64,000 nt of DNA from Chalara sp. BL73 (lineage: Eukaryota > Ascomycota > Leotiomycetes > Helotiales): positions 248,001-312,000 of the forward strand of contig CAKJVC010000061.1 of the NCBI GenBank assembly GCA_918026815.1, given 5' to 3'. Below, piece by piece: positions 46,427 through 57,483 of the stretch. The position numbers were made by a program, and so were the translations under genes. The notes under the pieces are model-generated. The model worked only from the letters and a program-made list of their open reading frames with translations, was not told the origin of the DNA and searched no databases. The first letter of the stretch is position 1. Every line of letters begins with the position of its first letter.

Positions 46427-48120
46427 CTAAACCCTCTTTGGACCCGATCCCACAATGAGGTTGACGCTCTGCCTTGCATTCTCGCTGCCCCAAACACCAT
46501 CTTTTCCTCCCTTTCTCCATTCATCACCACTAGCATCTTCGCCTCCACCTCTCGTCGCCTCGCCAGAAATCACTTCCAAATCGCGCTTCTGGGAGCTTAG
46601 CCACTTAGCCAAGAACTCAGTTGGGTTTTTGGATAGCGTGTCGAGGAAAGCATGTTTGGACTTGGAATTGCTGATCTTTTGCACTAGGAGTGCGAGACGC
46701 TCGTTCAGAGCTGCAATATCGCGGAGGCTTTGCGCGTAAGATGGGTTGGTGAGATAGGATGTGAGGGCAGCGCGCAGAGGGTCGTCTACTGCGACACGAA
46801 TGTCGTAGATGGTGGGTTGAGGATCATCGTGGAAGGCTTTGTCGACACGAATGGTGTACGGTAGCTTCACGGGAGGAAGCTGATTTAGATGTGGCATGAT
46901 AAAATCTGGGATTTGAGGAATATTGCCCTTGTCATGTTTTCCAAAGATCTGATAAAGTTAGTTGAGCTAAAGTTAGGGGGGGATGGGTTCTCTTACACCT
47001 CTAAGCCGGTCATCAAGGTCAAACGATCTCTTCTCATCATCTTCTTGTAGACCATTGGCTCGAACGTACTCCCACACACCCATCACTGCCTCAGCACGTG
47101 TAGCTTCGTTTGTATCCAGTATTTCGGCCAACGCCGGACTCAGCGAAAATCTCTCCGGATTCTCGTCTCGTACCAGGTTGATAGTTATATTGATATTATC
47201 ATCTCCGCCTCGCTTGAACTCTAACTGATCGAAATCTGCGGAATTTGGTAGAGCTGTAGAATTTGCCCCAATGGCGGGCTTCTTCCACTCGACAGCTTGA
47301 TCTAATTCTTTGGTTTTGCTTCGGTCGAAATCAATCGTCATGGCCTTGAAGAAATGGGAAAGCTTATACTGTTTCGATGTCGATTTCTTCTTGTTCTCTT
47401 TTCCATCTTCGTCCATCGCATTCTCGTCTTTCGGTTCAGCTTCGTCATCGCTATCCAGATCATCCTCATCATCAAGCAGCCGCCCTTCAATCTTAACACG
47501 ATATGATGAGTCCATGTTTGTGCTGAAATCAAAGGCATCCACATCCAGAGTACCAGCTTGCCATGGTTGATCCTCCACTGTATTACTGATCCATAACCGC
47601 AGTGTTTTGTAGCGCTATCGAATTGTTAGATAATGGTGGTCTAGAAGTATATAACATCAACTTTACCTTGACATTTCGATTGACGCCATCATGAATATCT
47701 AATCGCTTCCTCATCATGGTCGCATCTAGTCTGCGCTCCAATTCCCTCAACTCACGATACCGCTGCACTCCATCCCCAATGATGCAATCCTCAACTCCCT
47801 CTGGTATAGTCTTGTCGGTGGGCTTGCGACTCCGTAACTTCGCCCTCAGGGTCGCGCTCTCCGCAGCCTGTTGTTGAGCCTGCATTTGTGCTGGTGTTAA
47901 GGAGTTGGCACTGTGTCCGGACACCATTGGGCCTTCAATCACTCAAGTTAGGACAATGTCATAGCGTCTAAGTGGATATGGAAGGTGCGTTGGAGCTTGA
48001 GGCTCCGAGGCGCATTTTTGGGGGCTTGTACATACCAATTCCTCTCCTAGTCGATGCTGGCACGTGAGGAGATCGCTGCGGAGGCTGTTGCGCATATTGA
48101 GGACGAAAAGAAGGCTGCAT
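46427..48120 (-). CDS. SWI/SNF (or RSC) subunit of the Snf12/Swp73/BAF60 family
   Basis: Nuclear subunit of an ATP-dependent chromatin remodeller. Exons: 48120-48036, 47941-47667, 47614-46997 and 46948-46427, about 499 residues. The first exon, found by frame and composition, encodes MQPSFRPQYAQQPPQRSPH, the Gln/Pro-rich start usual in this family. Then come KPTDKTIPEGVEDC, a coiled coil (RYRELRELERRLDATMMRKR), TLRLWISNT starting just after the second junction, and an acidic linker. The SWIB/MDM2-like fold follows (FSLSPALAEILD, VWEYVRANGLQ, DRLRGIFGK across the last junction, IPDFIMPHL). The C-terminal helical part (DIRVAVDDP, AALNERLALLVQKI, FLAKWLSSQKRDL) matches the family. Snf12 and Rsc6 cannot be told apart from one sequence. 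The first acceptor is GAG directly after CTAAC. Confidence 0.92.
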
Positions 48121-49770
48121 TCTGCCGGCTAGTGTTTGGAGTGGTGGTGAGATGCCAAGTCTACAGTGGTTCTCTGAAATGGTGGATTCTTTGCGTATTG
48201 GTACCCGAGTCGTCGCGCAAAACAGAGTTCGACGCGAACTACCAACGTGTTTATGCCTTGTTTATAAGGCATCAATAAATCAACAGAGACTCCCAAGATA
48301 TTTTCAGACCATGAATTTGCTCTTCCGAACGCAAATTTTCAGTTTCATCTCGATAAGCATTAAATAATATAATATCTTTCGCTTGGGCCGTTATAGGATG
48401 TCAGAACCTCACGTACAACGATCAATCCCACATAATGCGGATTTCAGTATCAGAATCTGGAAGCACAGAATGAATGTGTGCTTTTGTCATTTGACTACAG
48501 AAAGTATGATATACCTTACCGCTTCCAAAATATGCATAGGGGCCATCATTTCAGTTAAGTAGTGCATGGATGCAACTACTAGTAGCCGCTACCTTCTACA
48601 CCCCGATGAATTATGATCGCAACACCTTCACGATGCATAACCAAACATCAAACGGGGATATTTCTTATGGAAGAACTCAGCGCTTCCATAAGTTCTATTC
48701 ATGGAGCGGGGTTCCCTCTTCCATGTCATAGACTATCTTTCATCAACGAATCCAAATAATCTTCACTTTGAGATACCCTTTTCCGACGCAAAGCCACTTC
48801 ATCTTCCGAGCCTATCCCATTTTCTTCAGCACAGATGCTCTTAGAATAGGTGCTCATACCTTCGAAGTCATCAGGGTCAGCGGAGTCATCAAGATATGAT
48901 CGATAGTGGCGTAAAATGTCCTTTCCTCACTGGCCAGTTTTGCAGATCTTGTCGAGTGACCGGCCTCCGAACGGTAAGTATACACGTAGAGGAGTTAGTG
49001 ATAGCATTTCGTTTAGATCTATAACATTAGAATAATATCATATATGACTAGAACGTAGGCATATGGAGAGGATTTTTCTAACCTACTTAAGTTTGAAGCT
49101 GGCCGCAGTGATAATTTGCAGGTGATATTTTGCCACATATTTTTGTTCCTTATCATTCACAATATCCTGGTTCTGGAACAATATAAAATTGCTAGAAGAA
49201 AGTTGAATAGTGAGTAATGCTTAACAAGCGACTTGCGGACCTAAAAATAATAACTTCAAGGAGCACGAAGATAGTGATCATGCCTTGTTGTGGAAGCGTG
49301 ATGCTCTAGTGAAAACTGCAACCTTGATCACCGGGAGGCGCTTGACAGTTTGGTTATTATTGCCACGAAGCATGTGGTGTAAGAAGCTTAATATTAAGTC
49401 GCGGGGAGCGTTAAATGCTTCATGGACATAGAAGGAATGTTGACCCCTTATATATCAGACATATTTAGCCATGCGGCATACGATTTACGACTGTTGGACC
49501 TGAAGTGCCAAATGAATGCGTCCCTTATCTGTTTAGGAGATGGAAGTGAAAAGGGGGCAAAGTCATAATTTCAATATAGATAATGGTTCGCGATCTCGAA
49601 AGTCAATGTGAAACTTAAAATAATGCGACTCTGATGCAATCTTTGTGAGACATCAGTAAATGATGATTGCGCTATAAGTTATGAATGAAGGTTCCTATAT
49701 ACAATTTACAAAGTCCGTAGTCATTGCTTCGTAGTGCCCTCGTAGTAGGCGCCACTCACGACCCGAATAC
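48121..49770. other. AT-rich gene-poor stretch with one coding-like fragment
   Basis: About 1.65 kb, AT-rich by eye, between the Snf12-like and GH5 genes. It has no ATG-initiated ORF above 60 codons. A coding-like minus-strand fragment lies at 48726-48926. The rest shows no feature. Confidence 0.5.
48726..48926 (-). pseudogene. orphan coding-like fragment, no start
   Basis: A 66-codon open frame between stops that looks like protein rather than noise: it is rich in Asp, Glu and Ser with phrases such as HYRSYLDDSADPDDFEG and ALRRKRVSQSEDYLDSL. It is too short to recognise and has no upstream ATG. A TGA bounds it at 48927-48929. It could be the last exon of an unmodelled gene or the relic of one. 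Confidence 0.35.
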
Positions 49771-51054
49771 TTAGATGAGGGGTAGTAGCTTGGGCAAGTA
49801 ATAGGTATAGGCAATTCCTGAAGGAGGCTCCATGCTGTAGATATAATTTCCCCACCATGGTCCGCCTGCCCACCATAACTGCTGGAAGTCAGTCTTCGTC
49901 TCTTTACACGAGGCAGGATAACTGCAAATAGGCCAGTGTCAACTCACAGCTCCAGTCCAGACATCCGTGTTCTGTCCCAAATAGGTAATCAAGTCGGTAA
50001 CAGCGCTTGCACATTGAGAGTTCGCGCCTCCAGCGAATTCTCCCAAGATTCCCTTCTTACCGTTCGCCCTGAGCCATTGGGTGGCAGCTTGCAGACGCTC
50101 CTTGCCAATCGTAGCAGAAACACAAGCTTCTGACGTTCCCGATCCATCCGAGTCGAGGTACTGATGCATCTCATAGACGATCTTGTTTTGTGGGTCTGTG
50201 AGCCCCTTCAGAGAGTCACCGTTGCCAGAGGAAACCCTTACACAAAGTCAGAAGACCAAAATCCTAGTCATATGAGAAAAGAGGGTGGGCAAACCAGGTC
50301 CAGGCACCAGACCAACTATTTCCCTCCACAAAAATATATTGGCTGTTTGCACCGGCGGCTCTCACACCATTGATACATGCTTGCATCAAGTTCTTGACGA
50401 GGGTGTTATCCATGTCATGAGGCTCATTATTACAATCAAAGATAACTCTGGAGTTACTCGCAAAAAGCGCAGCCGTTGTCTTCCACCAAGCCTGGAAGCC
50501 CGTTACATCTGTAATCACATTGCCGTAGTATCTGGCGAAATTATGCGGATCAATAACAGCGTAAAGGCCTTTAGTATTGGTGATGTAGTTCACGAGGCTA
50601 ATCAGACTCTGAGAGTAGGCGCTGTTGACGCTGCCAGTCAATGTCGTAGGAATCAAACGTTCCATCATGATGGCAATGCGGAAGGTGTTGAGACCCTGGC
50701 TTGCGAGAGTATCGATGGTAGAGCTAAGTTGACTGGTCAGCGCTGAAACTGCGCGTATGAAAGAGAACCGTACGTGACTGGCCATGTGTAATCTTTTCCT
50801 AGTGTCTATCTTCTATCAGAATTGCTTAGCTGAAAGATGTCAAAATAGTCTTACGCCTGGAAGTACTGCGTTACCAAACTCTGCGCCAGCTTCGTTGACA
50901 CCTATTTAATAGTTAAGTTTTATACTAGACTGTACAGGCAAAGGCTCTTACCAAACCATTGAAATTTGCTGACCCTCTTCTCTTTCTCTGTTGCTGGGGC
51001 AGCAATAGCCAGCGCTGCCGTACTGGCAGCACATAAGAGACTTCCAAAACGCAT
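49771..51054 (-). CDS. secreted GH5 endo-beta-1,4-glucanase
   Basis: Secreted cellulase of glycoside hydrolase family 5 that cuts internal beta-1,4-glucan bonds in plant cell walls. Exons: 51054-50952, 50901-50855, 50805-50774, 50723-50295, 50236-49948 and 49878-49771, about 335 residues. The N-terminus [20 protein letters not shown] is a classic signal peptide. The chain then runs [51 protein letters not shown], the acid/base Glu in [41 protein letters not shown], the nucleophile Glu in ILGEFAGG, and [18 protein letters not shown]. No cellulose-binding module is present. Length fits single-domain EglA/EglB-type enzymes. The third exon is only 32 nt, and one acceptor is AAG after CTGAC. All catalytic residues are present. 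Confidence 0.94.
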
Positions 51055-53279
51055 TTTTTTTATTTAAGAATGTGTTCTGCCAAGGAGTTTCGGGGGAGGG
51101 AATCAGCTGTTACGGATGTTGGGGCAATCTCTGGGGAAAGCAAGCTTTATAATGCAGATGAAGCTCTAGTTCTAGAAGCTTGCCACATTTTCCTTGGGAG
51201 GAATGTTTAATCTTCCAATCTGCTGTACCCTCGGTCACGGCCCTGGATGCCTATAATCAACGAAAACTTTCAACGGGGACCATGACGTGGTTGCATGCGG
51301 AAGGCATCTCCCATTGTATATTTCAAACATGGCATCCCCCTCGACCCTGGATATTATGGATCGCCGGGTCTTGCTAGGCTGGAAGTAGTAACTAGCGACT
51401 TCCTTGGCCGGGCCATGTTCCGATATTCAACTGTATACACAAAACAAATAGACTACTTTCAGCGCAATTCTGAAAGTATTAATAACAAGGAACCTCGAGA
51501 TACCACTGCTCTGTTTATGCACATATCAGGAGCAACCTGGGGAAACAAGCTTCTATTCTCGCGATAAACCGTAAGAAAAGGAGTATTTTGCAATTAAAGA
51601 AGAAGCAGCTGATATGGAGTTCTGAGTACCGGCAGGCTTAATCCATATTCCCGACGACTTTTCCTTATGAAAAGTGACCCGTGAAGTGGAAAAATGCTTT
51701 TGTTAAAACGGAGAGCTACCATCCGCCTTGGCAGGAACACACAAATCTGGGGGAGACCCCCGCAGTTGCATTTGTGGGGTACGCCGGTACTTATAAGCTT
51801 TTACACTTGTGGACAATAAATACTCCGAATCCAATGTTGTCGTGTGATCCGATAGTGATATAGGAGCAGAACCATGGTCACATAAGCCTTGAAGTACCAT
51901 CTTCCCTCCCACGGAAGCCAGTCAAAGCCACAAAGTACTCCGCGAGCAGGGGTGCGATATTGGTCGTATCAGCTTCTAAATCTCTCGCCGCAGAGGTTCT
52001 AGTCTCATAAAACTGAACGTCATTTGAGTAATAAGATACCGTGTACAGAAAAACACTACGCGTACTACCCCTCCAACTCAGAATTCTGCAGCTCTTGGGT
52101 TGCTTTCGCTTAACCCCTATTTTATATCTTGGCATATATTCGTTTAGCTCTGGTGCTGAAAAAATGTTATGCAGGGCATGGTACCATGTCGGAGTAAGGG
52201 AGAATCTGAAGATTCTTCGATATAGCAAAGAAGTTGGTTCAGGAATGGTTCAATGTATGCTCTTCCATAAAATCTTTACACCTTTTAATTTGGAAGTTCC
52301 CTAGCAAGACCGTGGCGCTAGACACGGGTTTGAGGGAGGGCCTGGACATGGGATTCATATTGTGAGCAAATATAATTATGTAACAGGAAAATGGCATCAT
52401 TTAGCGGATGACGACCAACAGCGATCTAGTTTTGTGAATTGCTACAAAGCCTCAAACAGAACTATAATTAAATGAACGACATTAGAAATTTGAACAGTAA
52501 TAACGGCATCAGCGACGATCTTCCAGCTTTCGAAAATATGATTCGAGACCAGCCGGTATGACAAAGAAAAGCCGTGATACTGACAGCAACGTCAGCCTCA
52601 TTAATTTTTAAGAAGAGATTACATCCAAGATTTTGATTCGTAGGACATTCTCAGATCGTTCTAATTTAAGTTATGGATGTAAGAAAACCCTTCTTAGATA
52701 TTCATTGCTTGTCCATGGCACTAAAGTCCATAATAATGTAGATCCTTGCTTCATGTTCAGCTGAATTATCACTACGACGCTTGTTATGCAATTATCCATT
52801 CCAATCAGCCAGCAGCAGTGAAGCAAATAGCTCCGGATGTAACGAAAATAAAAGCATAGTTCTCATAAATAGCCCCTCCCATATGTATACAATACTTATG
52901 ACAGTTTTCTGTCAAGAAAAGGCAAAGACCTACTGAAGTAGATTTAGCTTTACTTATGCCACACTTGACTCTGAACTACAAACATTCGCGAATAGGTAAA
53001 ATTCTTCAATACATTAGATGTCAGTGGCGATTTGAAACTGTTACTAGGGCAATTTTGTTGTTGAGTTTATGTCACCATTCTTTAAGAATAGGTATGTGAA
53101 GAAAACAAATCTAGTAAGACTATGACAAAGTAAGGTGTGTAACAAAGTAAGGTGTGTAGTTTAGACAAGAGTGGCACCAAGCAGTAAACAACTCTGCGAG
53201 GAAATTTCACACAGGACATGTTTAGATAATAATCTGGATACGTAAGATGGCATCATACAAGACAAATTTTCGATAAGTG
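51055..53279. other. 2.2 kb AT-rich gene desert
   Basis: Lies upstream of the GH5 gene and downstream of MsrB. It is strongly AT-rich after about 52300, with no convincing gene. A 116-codon minus-strand open frame at 51878-52228 starts with TTG and is not recognisable. The first few hundred bases should contain the GH5 promoter. The tandem phrase TAACAAAGTAAGGTGTGT around 53135-53160 is the only repeat noticed. Confidence 0.5.
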
Positions 53280-54125
53280 CTACAGTACTAGAGCTGCGGC
53301 AATAATTTCTTGGATATGAAGGAAACAAATGCCTGTGACTAGAAAGAGTAAGATTTGTTTCTTAAACCAAGGAGTAGCTTCATTTTTACATTTCTCATTT
53401 CTCATCATAATACAACCCTCCCACTCTCCATATGACTCAGACTTTGCTATCTGGGGTTTTCCCTGCACTGGCGGGTCTTCTGGAGAGAATTTCATACTGA
53501 TACTGTTGACACAATGCCTCTCGTCTGTAGGTGTAGGGTATCCCTCGCCTTTGAAGACATGTCCCAGGTGTCCGCCACAATTTGAGCAAACAATTTCCGT
53601 TCTCTCCATTCCTAGAGAATTGTCCACATGCCGTGTAATAGCGCCTGGAATATTATCGAAGTATGCGGGCCATCCGCAGCCTGACTTGAACTTCTGGTTT
53701 GCTGTGTAAAGAGGCACATCACAGCCAGCACAAGTGTAGACTCCAGTTTCCGGCATATGCTTGTCATATTTGCCTACAAATGGAGCTTCGGTACCTTGCT
53801 GGCGAAGAACTCGGAACTGCTCTATCGTCTTCGTTAGCCGTGTGCCAGGCTATTTATACATGGAGATGGATAGCAGGCAGATACCTTTGGATAGAATAGC
53901 TCGCCACTCATCGTCTGTCTTCTGGACTGGATAAGACGACATATTGCGAGATGGCACACTGGTTCCGAAAAGGCTCGAAAGAAATGGGATGGTCGGCATA
54001 GACTTTAGAATGCTTCCTCGAGTTAAGGGTTGAATTGCTTTGTATTGAGGTGGAAGACGAGCTGAAGTGTAGTTGCTTAGCGTGTAGAAAGTGCGAATGA
54101 TGGTTGGAAAAGTAGGGAATCTCAT
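53280..54125 (-). CDS. msrB: peptide methionine-R-sulfoxide reductase (MsrB)
   Basis: Reduces methionine-R-sulfoxide in proteins with thioredoxin. Two exons, 54125-53885 and 53821-53280, about 260 residues. The start at 54125 gives a basic, Ser/Thr-rich N-terminus (MRFPTFPTIIRTFYTLSNYT) suited to mitochondrial import. Internal ATGs, including one at MSSYPVQKTDDEW, could give a cytosolic form. The MsrB domain is complete: zinc pairs CAGC and CSNC, SGCGWPAYF, NCGGHLGHVF and catalytic Cys in RHCVNSISMKFSP. The join ILSK to EQFRVLRQQGTE restores the family sequence. The odd part is the C-terminus. Most MsrB proteins end within about 15 residues of KFSP, whereas here the frame runs 66 more, finishing with a hydrophobic stretch (QILLFLVTGICFLHIQEIIAAALVL). 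This may be read-through of a lost stop, or a tail anchor. Confidence 0.9.
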
Positions 54126-54496
54126 CAGCACTTATAGAAGCTTGGTAACTTTCAAGAAGGTGAGTGAGGTACCTAGCGCTGAGCGGCAGTGCAAGAGCTT
54201 TTGTTCCTAGGTAATGGCAGTATTTCAAATAAATACAGCAGATGCTGTAATCTTACCCCACCAAGACGGGAGGCGAGCTTCAAGTGCGTCATGCTCAATT
54301 GGGCATCCCTGCCCAACAAGTCAGACTTTAAGCGACACAACTGCGCAGGCCTAAATCTAGGCGGACAATTTGGAATGAGAAACGAGGCGCCTTGCACCTA
54401 TTGACACATTACCGTTTTAATTGACAGCACAAAATCAAATACCATCCTCGCTATATCCTCGGCAACTGTCACATCAAATATACCGCAAGGCTCATA
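54126..54496. other. divergent promoter region, MsrB / ArfGAP
   Basis: About 370 bp between the starts of msrB (-) and the ArfGAP gene (+). It must hold both promoters. No specific element was recognised. Confidence 0.5.
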
Positions 54497-56273
54497 ATGT
54501 CGCGCCGAGCTCCAGATCCTCGTGCCGAACGCGCAGCACAAAACACACAGACAATCAAAAGTCTACTCAAATTGTAAGTCGGGCTAAATAAGCTCTGGGA
54601 GAGCATTTGCTGATCTCATCTGTGCCTTAGAGAGGGGAATAAAACATGTGCCGATTGCAAGAGAAATAAACGTAAGGCGTCGTTGATACTGCAAAGTATT
54701 GGGTGAAGGCTGACATCGAGACAGATCCAAGATGGGCGAGCTGGAACTTGGGCATTTTCATATGTATAAGATGCTCAGGTATACATAGAGGGATGGGTAC
54801 ACATATCAGCAGAGTTAAATCCGTGGATCTTGATGCTTGGACTGACGAGCAATTACAAAGTGTGCTAAAATGGGGAAATTCAAGAGCTAACAAGTACTGG
54901 GAATCGAAACTGGCGCCTGGCCATGTTCCTTCCGAAGCAAAGATTGAGAACTTTATCAGGACTAAGTATGAATCAAAGAGATGGGTAATGGAAGGTCCAA
55001 TTCCAGACCCATCGACCTTGGATGCCGAAGGAGATGACGATGTCCCCTAAGTCTAGTAAAGGAAAAGCACAGTATTGAGAGGTCCGCCTCACAACGAGCA
55101 TCTGCATCTGTCACCAGTCCTACTCCTGCCGGCCCATCACATATCAGAAGAGCTCCTCAACAAGACTTATTCGGGGACGATGGTTCTCCGCGAAGAGCCA
55201 ACACAACTGCTCCCACACAAACGAGACCTCCGCCAGAATCAACACTACCAAAGCAGACCAAGCCAGCGGACTCTTTGCTTGGGCTGGACTTCTTTGGTGA
55301 GCCAGCGCCTCCGCAAACTGCCTCTTCCAGTGCAGCAGCAGCTGCTGGAGTTCAGTCGCGCCCAGACCTAAAACAATCTATATTGTCTTTATATGCTTCC
55401 CGCCCACCACCAGCGCAGCAACAGCCCTCTCACGCGTCATCGGCGTCATTCGGCCAGCTGCAATCAGCCCCAGCGCCTCAAACTTCACCACAACAGTCTT
55501 CTTTTGGGGGGTTTAATGATGCATTTAGTAGCCTGAGCTTTTCCAATCCATCTTCTCCACCTCCACAACCGCAGGCGAAACCAAACGCTTTTGCTAGTCT
55601 AGGGAATATATCAAGTCAGAAATCCACACCATCGCAGGTTTCACCACCTTATACTGGAGGAGGATTCTTTGATACAAAGCCAGCTCAAAAAGCAGCACCA
55701 CCACAAACTCACTCCAGGACTTTTTCATCTAGCAGTGGCTTTGGCGCGTTCGACTCCGCACCAGCTCCAGTATCAAACACAAAAGCAAGCTCTGGACTTG
55801 GTGATTTATTCGACTTCTCTAGTCCAACTCCGCAAGCACCGCCTAGGCAGACAGTTGCTTCACCGCCAGCACAGACTTCCGTCTTCAATCTCTCACAACC
55901 AACCTCTGCTCCTGCACCAAAAGCTCAACCTACTGTAGCGGCAACCTCTGGCTGGGGAAATGACGCATGGGCTTCAAACGATGCATGGAGCTCAGCAAAG
56001 AGTAGTCCTACATTGAATAGAGCTCCGCCTCCGCAGACAAGTCCCGGCGACTTTGGATGGGGTTCAAGCGGACTGGCAAATCAGAGTATTGTCCCAGGTG
56101 GCAATGGAGGATTCGCAACCACAAGTCAGGGTCCACCAAAAGTCAGTGCAGACGAAGATTTTGGAGGATGGAGTAGTGCTGCACCAGTCGCCCCCGCAGG
56201 TCAGAAGACATCTACTAAGCCTGCCGCTGGATTTTCGGCGAGCGAGGATTTGTTCTCGAATGTTTGGGAATAA
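54497..56273 (+). CDS. ArfGAP, Age2-type, with apparent frameshift
   Basis: GTPase-activating protein for Arf GTPases in post-Golgi and endosomal traffic. Exons: 54497-54573, 54631-54671 and 54725-56273. The ArfGAP zinc finger covers CADCKRNKHPRWASWNLG and FICIRCSGIHRGMGTH, with the catalytic Arg in the latter. VKSVDLDAWTDEQLQ follows. After DAEGDDDVP the frame hits TAA at 55048. Read one base off, the expected continuation appears at once (SLVKEKHSIERSASQRA) and stays open to 56273, encoding a Pro/Gln/Ser-rich tail with FGGF, DAFSSLSF, FDFSS, DFGWGSS and a final DLFSNVWE, typical of adaptor-binding regions. The break lies in a C run (55044-55047) that is one base short. A consensus error or a real mutation are both possible. 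Without the break the protein would be about 560 residues. Confidence 0.85.
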
Positions 56274-56284
56274 AGGTTAAGTCA

Positions 56285-56674
56285 TTAAAAGGGTTTTACA
56301 TAGTGAAGCAGACACTTGTAGGGATATCTAGCTGCGATTGTCCGATTGTACTCATCATAAACCGTTCCTGTAGAAGAGACTAGAGGGAATGTGTGAATTT
56401 GACTTCGCTTCGAACTATCTCGCTCCCAACCGTGACGCCTTGCTATGCTGCAGAATGTGTGCTGTACAAGTATGACACTACCCCTAATGCCTATTTTCGA
56501 TATCTGTTCATGAGTCTGCGATCCACCGGTAATCCCTCTAAAAGAACAAGTGGAAAGTAAACCACAAAAATAGTACAACCCCGATGATAATTCCTGAGAG
56601 TTTGAATATCGCCACTTTATTCCCCGACGCTGCCATTCTGCCCATGCGGGTAGCAGATCCTGGGAGGTACTCAT
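56285..56674 (-). CDS. doubtful 129-codon ORF
   Basis: Starts with a true ATG (MSTSQDLLPAWAEWQRRGIKW) and runs without a stop to 56285. The N-terminal 25 residues look protein-like. The rest is rich in Cys, Ser and His without a recognisable pattern. It lies antisense between the ArfGAP gene and the Pmp3-like remnant and may be chance, or a first exon whose introns I cannot place. Confidence 0.2.
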   Translation of the reverse strand: MSTSQDLLPAWAEWQRRGIKWRYSNSQELSSGLYYFCGLLSTCSFRGITGGSQTHEQISKIGIRGSVILVQHTFCSIARRHGWERDSSKRSQIHTFPLVSSTGTVYDEYNRTIAARYPYKCLLHYVKPF

Positions 56675-56760
56675 TGATGAAAATGTATCAGACTGGGACT
56701 CATCAGCATATGCGCATTCTTGAATCCTTCACCAAAGTAATATCATCATACAGTATTGTC

Positions 56761-57178
56761 GATGACGTCCTGCGCTCTTGCATTGTCATATGATTCTCTG
56801 ATCAATATCTGTCTCTGCATGCTCGGTTTCCTCCCTGGCCTACTACACGCCTGGTATATCATCGCAAAAATATCCTGAGAGCGACTACGACAGAATACCC
56901 CAAGATGAGGAATCCCACCGGGTTACATACATAATTGTGCAAGAGAGAACGGACAGCAGCGAAGAGTGCCAAAGGCTGCAGTGCAGCCTCAAGGGTATGG
57001 TGCCACAGCTCCATTGGCGGCTCCAGCTCCTCACCAGTCACAAAATGGTACTTGGAATAACGACAACAACGCCGGAGAGAGCAGTAGCGGAGTGGCTGGA
57101 TCAAGCAATGCTCCTGCCGTGCCACCGACATATGCTGAGGCTGTGAAAGGCGACCACAAGGTTCAGACTCGAGACTAA
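56761..57178 (+). pseudogene. Pmp3/Sna-type proteolipid gene, interrupted
   Basis: Pmp3-family proteins are tiny two-helix plasma-membrane proteins linked to ion homeostasis. The second helix is unmistakable from 56789: YDSLINICLCMLGFLPGLLH followed by AWYIIAK. The next residues PESDYDRIPQDEE and RVTYIIVQ are also typical, but they are one base out of frame because of an A5 run at 56865-56869. A further shift near 56940-56960 leads into the usual long Pro/Ala/Gln tail, which ends PPTYAEAVKGDHKVQTRD at 57178. The first helix is not found in any frame just upstream. At least two shifts plus a missing N-terminus mean that the gene is decayed or the consensus is poor here. Confidence 0.65.
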
Positions 57179-57483
57179 GTTAAGGGGCCGGGAGACTAAA
57201 CATCTGGATTTTATGATTGACGAGGCACCGACGAAGGATACAACAATTGTGATTTAGGAAGGGATAGTAACTTTACTTCGGTGGGCTCTTGGTGGTTGCA
57301 TTTTGGCTTGGGATGTAATTTGGCGCATGGGTGGCAATACTTTGTTCATTGATCTTAGCAAGTTGCGTTTCGAAATCACATATGCATCATGCAATTGCAG
57401 CCTCTCTAAGTGTTGATCTATGAAAACCACTTATTAGCGTAACATGGCAGACGTCAGAATTTTTTGACAAGGTGCTTTATTAT
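57179..57483. other. convergent intergenic region
   Basis: About 300 bp between the Pmp3-like remnant (+) and CLP1 (-). It holds only 3' sequence. Nothing was recognised. Confidence 0.4.

Noticed and set aside
51878..52228. 116-codon minus-strand open frame
   Set aside because: Begins with TTG, has no ATG, and the composition is ambiguous. It lies in an AT-rich desert.
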